Shown one piece after another: positions 12,345 to 13,054 of a stretch of 13,054 bases of DNA. The position numbers and the translations under genes are program-made. Positions within the stretch are counted from its first letter, which is position 1. Each line of letters opens with the position of its first letter. The notes beneath the pieces are model-generated. The model was not told where the DNA came from and did no database searches. It saw nothing but the letters and a program-made list of their open reading frames with translations. Source of the DNA: an uncultured Candidatus Saccharibacteria bacterium (GTDB lineage Bacteria; Patescibacteriota; Saccharimonadia; Saccharimonadales; Saccharimonadaceae); NCBI GenBank assembly GCA_937976315.1, contig CALJRR010000002.1, forward strand, positions 1-13,054, written 5' to 3'.

Positions 12345-13054
12345 ATGAGAAAACAAATTTTTGAGACTTTAAGATTGGAAAAAATCGTTGGCGGCGGGCA
12401 AGCCATCGGAACGCTTGACGATGGCCGCAAAGCGTTCGTCTGGGGAGGACTGCCGAAAGAGCTTGTAACGATTCGCGTGACAAAGAAAAAATCCCACTTC
12501 GTCGAAGGAATAGTGACGGAAATTATCGAGAAGAGTCCAGAGCGAATTACGCCGAAGGATGAAAATAGCTATTTAAGCACCAGTCCTTGGCAAATAATGC
12601 CGATGTCCAGCGAGCAATCATACAAAGCGCTGCTAATCGAAGAGGCTTTTTTACTTCACAACATCACATTGCCTGAAAAAATCAAGGTATTTTCTGACGG
12701 CGTAGAATTTAATTATCGCAATAAAGTCGAGTTCAGCTGGTTCGGCGACAAAACGGACGACGACGAAAAAGAAACTCTAGACTTGGCGTTCTTCAAGCGT
12801 GGCGGCAAGGGAAAAGTCATCGTTGACGGAACCAGCTTGGCGCATCCGAGCATAAATAAATTGGCAATTGAAATTCGCGACCTTTTACGAACAAAACCAA
12901 TTGTCGCGCGCCAATTAAAAACGCTCTTGATCCGCTCAGACCAACAGGGAAACGCCGTTTGGCAATTGTACGTAAAAGATAAGATAGAAAATCTGATTTC
13001 CGACGATGAAGCCAAATTATTATCAGCCGCGGGCGGCGAAATAATTTATTCCAA
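12345..13054 (+). CDS. TrmA/RlmC/RlmD-family RNA uracil-C5 methyltransferase, N-terminal part (runs off the window)
   Basis: The open frame starts at ATG 12345 and continues to the window end (236 codons, no stop). Residues about 8-68 form a TRAM-type RNA-binding domain, with the pattern K-I-V-G-G-G-Q-A-I-G, then K-A-F-V-W-G-G-L-P-K-E-L-V. Next come S-P-W-Q (83-86), with a later Q and K in the spacing of the CGGC-x-x-Q-H region, then F-N-Y-R-N-K-V-E-F and D-L-A-F-F-K-R-G. These match the insert domain of SAM-dependent m5U methyltransferases. The Rossmann SAM-binding domain with its catalytic Cys would lie beyond the window. No cysteine occurs in the visible 236 residues, so the iron-sulphur cluster of RlmD-type enzymes is absent. 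The target (tRNA U54, or 23S rRNA) cannot be told from this part. Confidence 0.8.
   Translation, partial: MRKQIFETLRLEKIVGGGQAIGTLDDGRKAFVWGGLPKELVTIRVTKKKSHFVEGIVTEIIEKSPERITPKDENSYLSTSPWQIMPMSSEQSYKALLIEEAFLLHNITLPEKIKVFSDGVEFNYRNKVEFSWFGDKTDDDEKETLDLAFFKRGGKGKVIVDGTSLAHPSINKLAIEIRDLLRTKPIVARQLKTLLIRSDQQGNAVWQLYVKDKIENLISDDEAKLLSAAGGEIIYS

Overview
The window looks like chromosomal DNA from a small-genome bacterium of the Candidate Phyla Radiation. A Saccharibacteria (TM7)-like lineage is my best guess. This rests on inference: the DNA leans to AT, genes are tightly packed, several genes have a near-perfect -10 box (TATAAT) only 6-9 bases before the ATG and so probably make leaderless mRNAs, and the gene set is typical (NrnA-like DHH phosphoesterase, short CysRS, AI-2E-family membrane protein, NatAB-like ABC exporter, divergent GreA-like factor). 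TGA is used as a stop (end of the response regulator, in an ATGA overlap), so the UGA=Gly code of Gracilibacteria/SR1 is unlikely.

Left part (1-3830): a DHH phosphoesterase gene, then an isolated transcription unit (about 1175-2315) that is the most unusual item here. It has a consensus sigma70-type promoter, a ~230-nt leader with a long rod hairpin, a strong Shine-Dalgarno site, a 235-residue protein I do not recognise with strongly biased C-ending codons, a structured 3' region and an intrinsic terminator. It reads like a very highly expressed gene of unknown function. It is followed by cysS with its own -10 box and terminator.

Middle part (3834-8623): a minus-strand operon (ABC ATPase, ABC permease with a large external domain, AI-2E-family permease) is transcribed divergently from a plus-strand response regulator/histidine kinase pair with an ATGA overlap. 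The two -10 boxes lie within a 63-bp shared spacer, which suggests the two-component system controls the exporter, as NatRK and Bce-type systems do.

Right part (8700-13054): a GreA-like factor with an altered catalytic tip and a clear terminator, then a probable accessory/defence segment. This holds a DUF262-DUF1524 protein (GmrSD/SspE-type modification-dependent nuclease architecture), a 100-residue unknown protein just downstream, and a convergent 215-residue unknown protein whose stop codon overlaps that of its neighbour in a shared TTAA. The segment ends at a tRNA-Gln(TTG) gene on the minus strand. The window closes with the 5' part of a TrmA/RlmD-family RNA uracil methyltransferase, which has none of the usual iron-sulphur cysteines.

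No CRISPR array, insertion sequence, rRNA or replication origin was seen.
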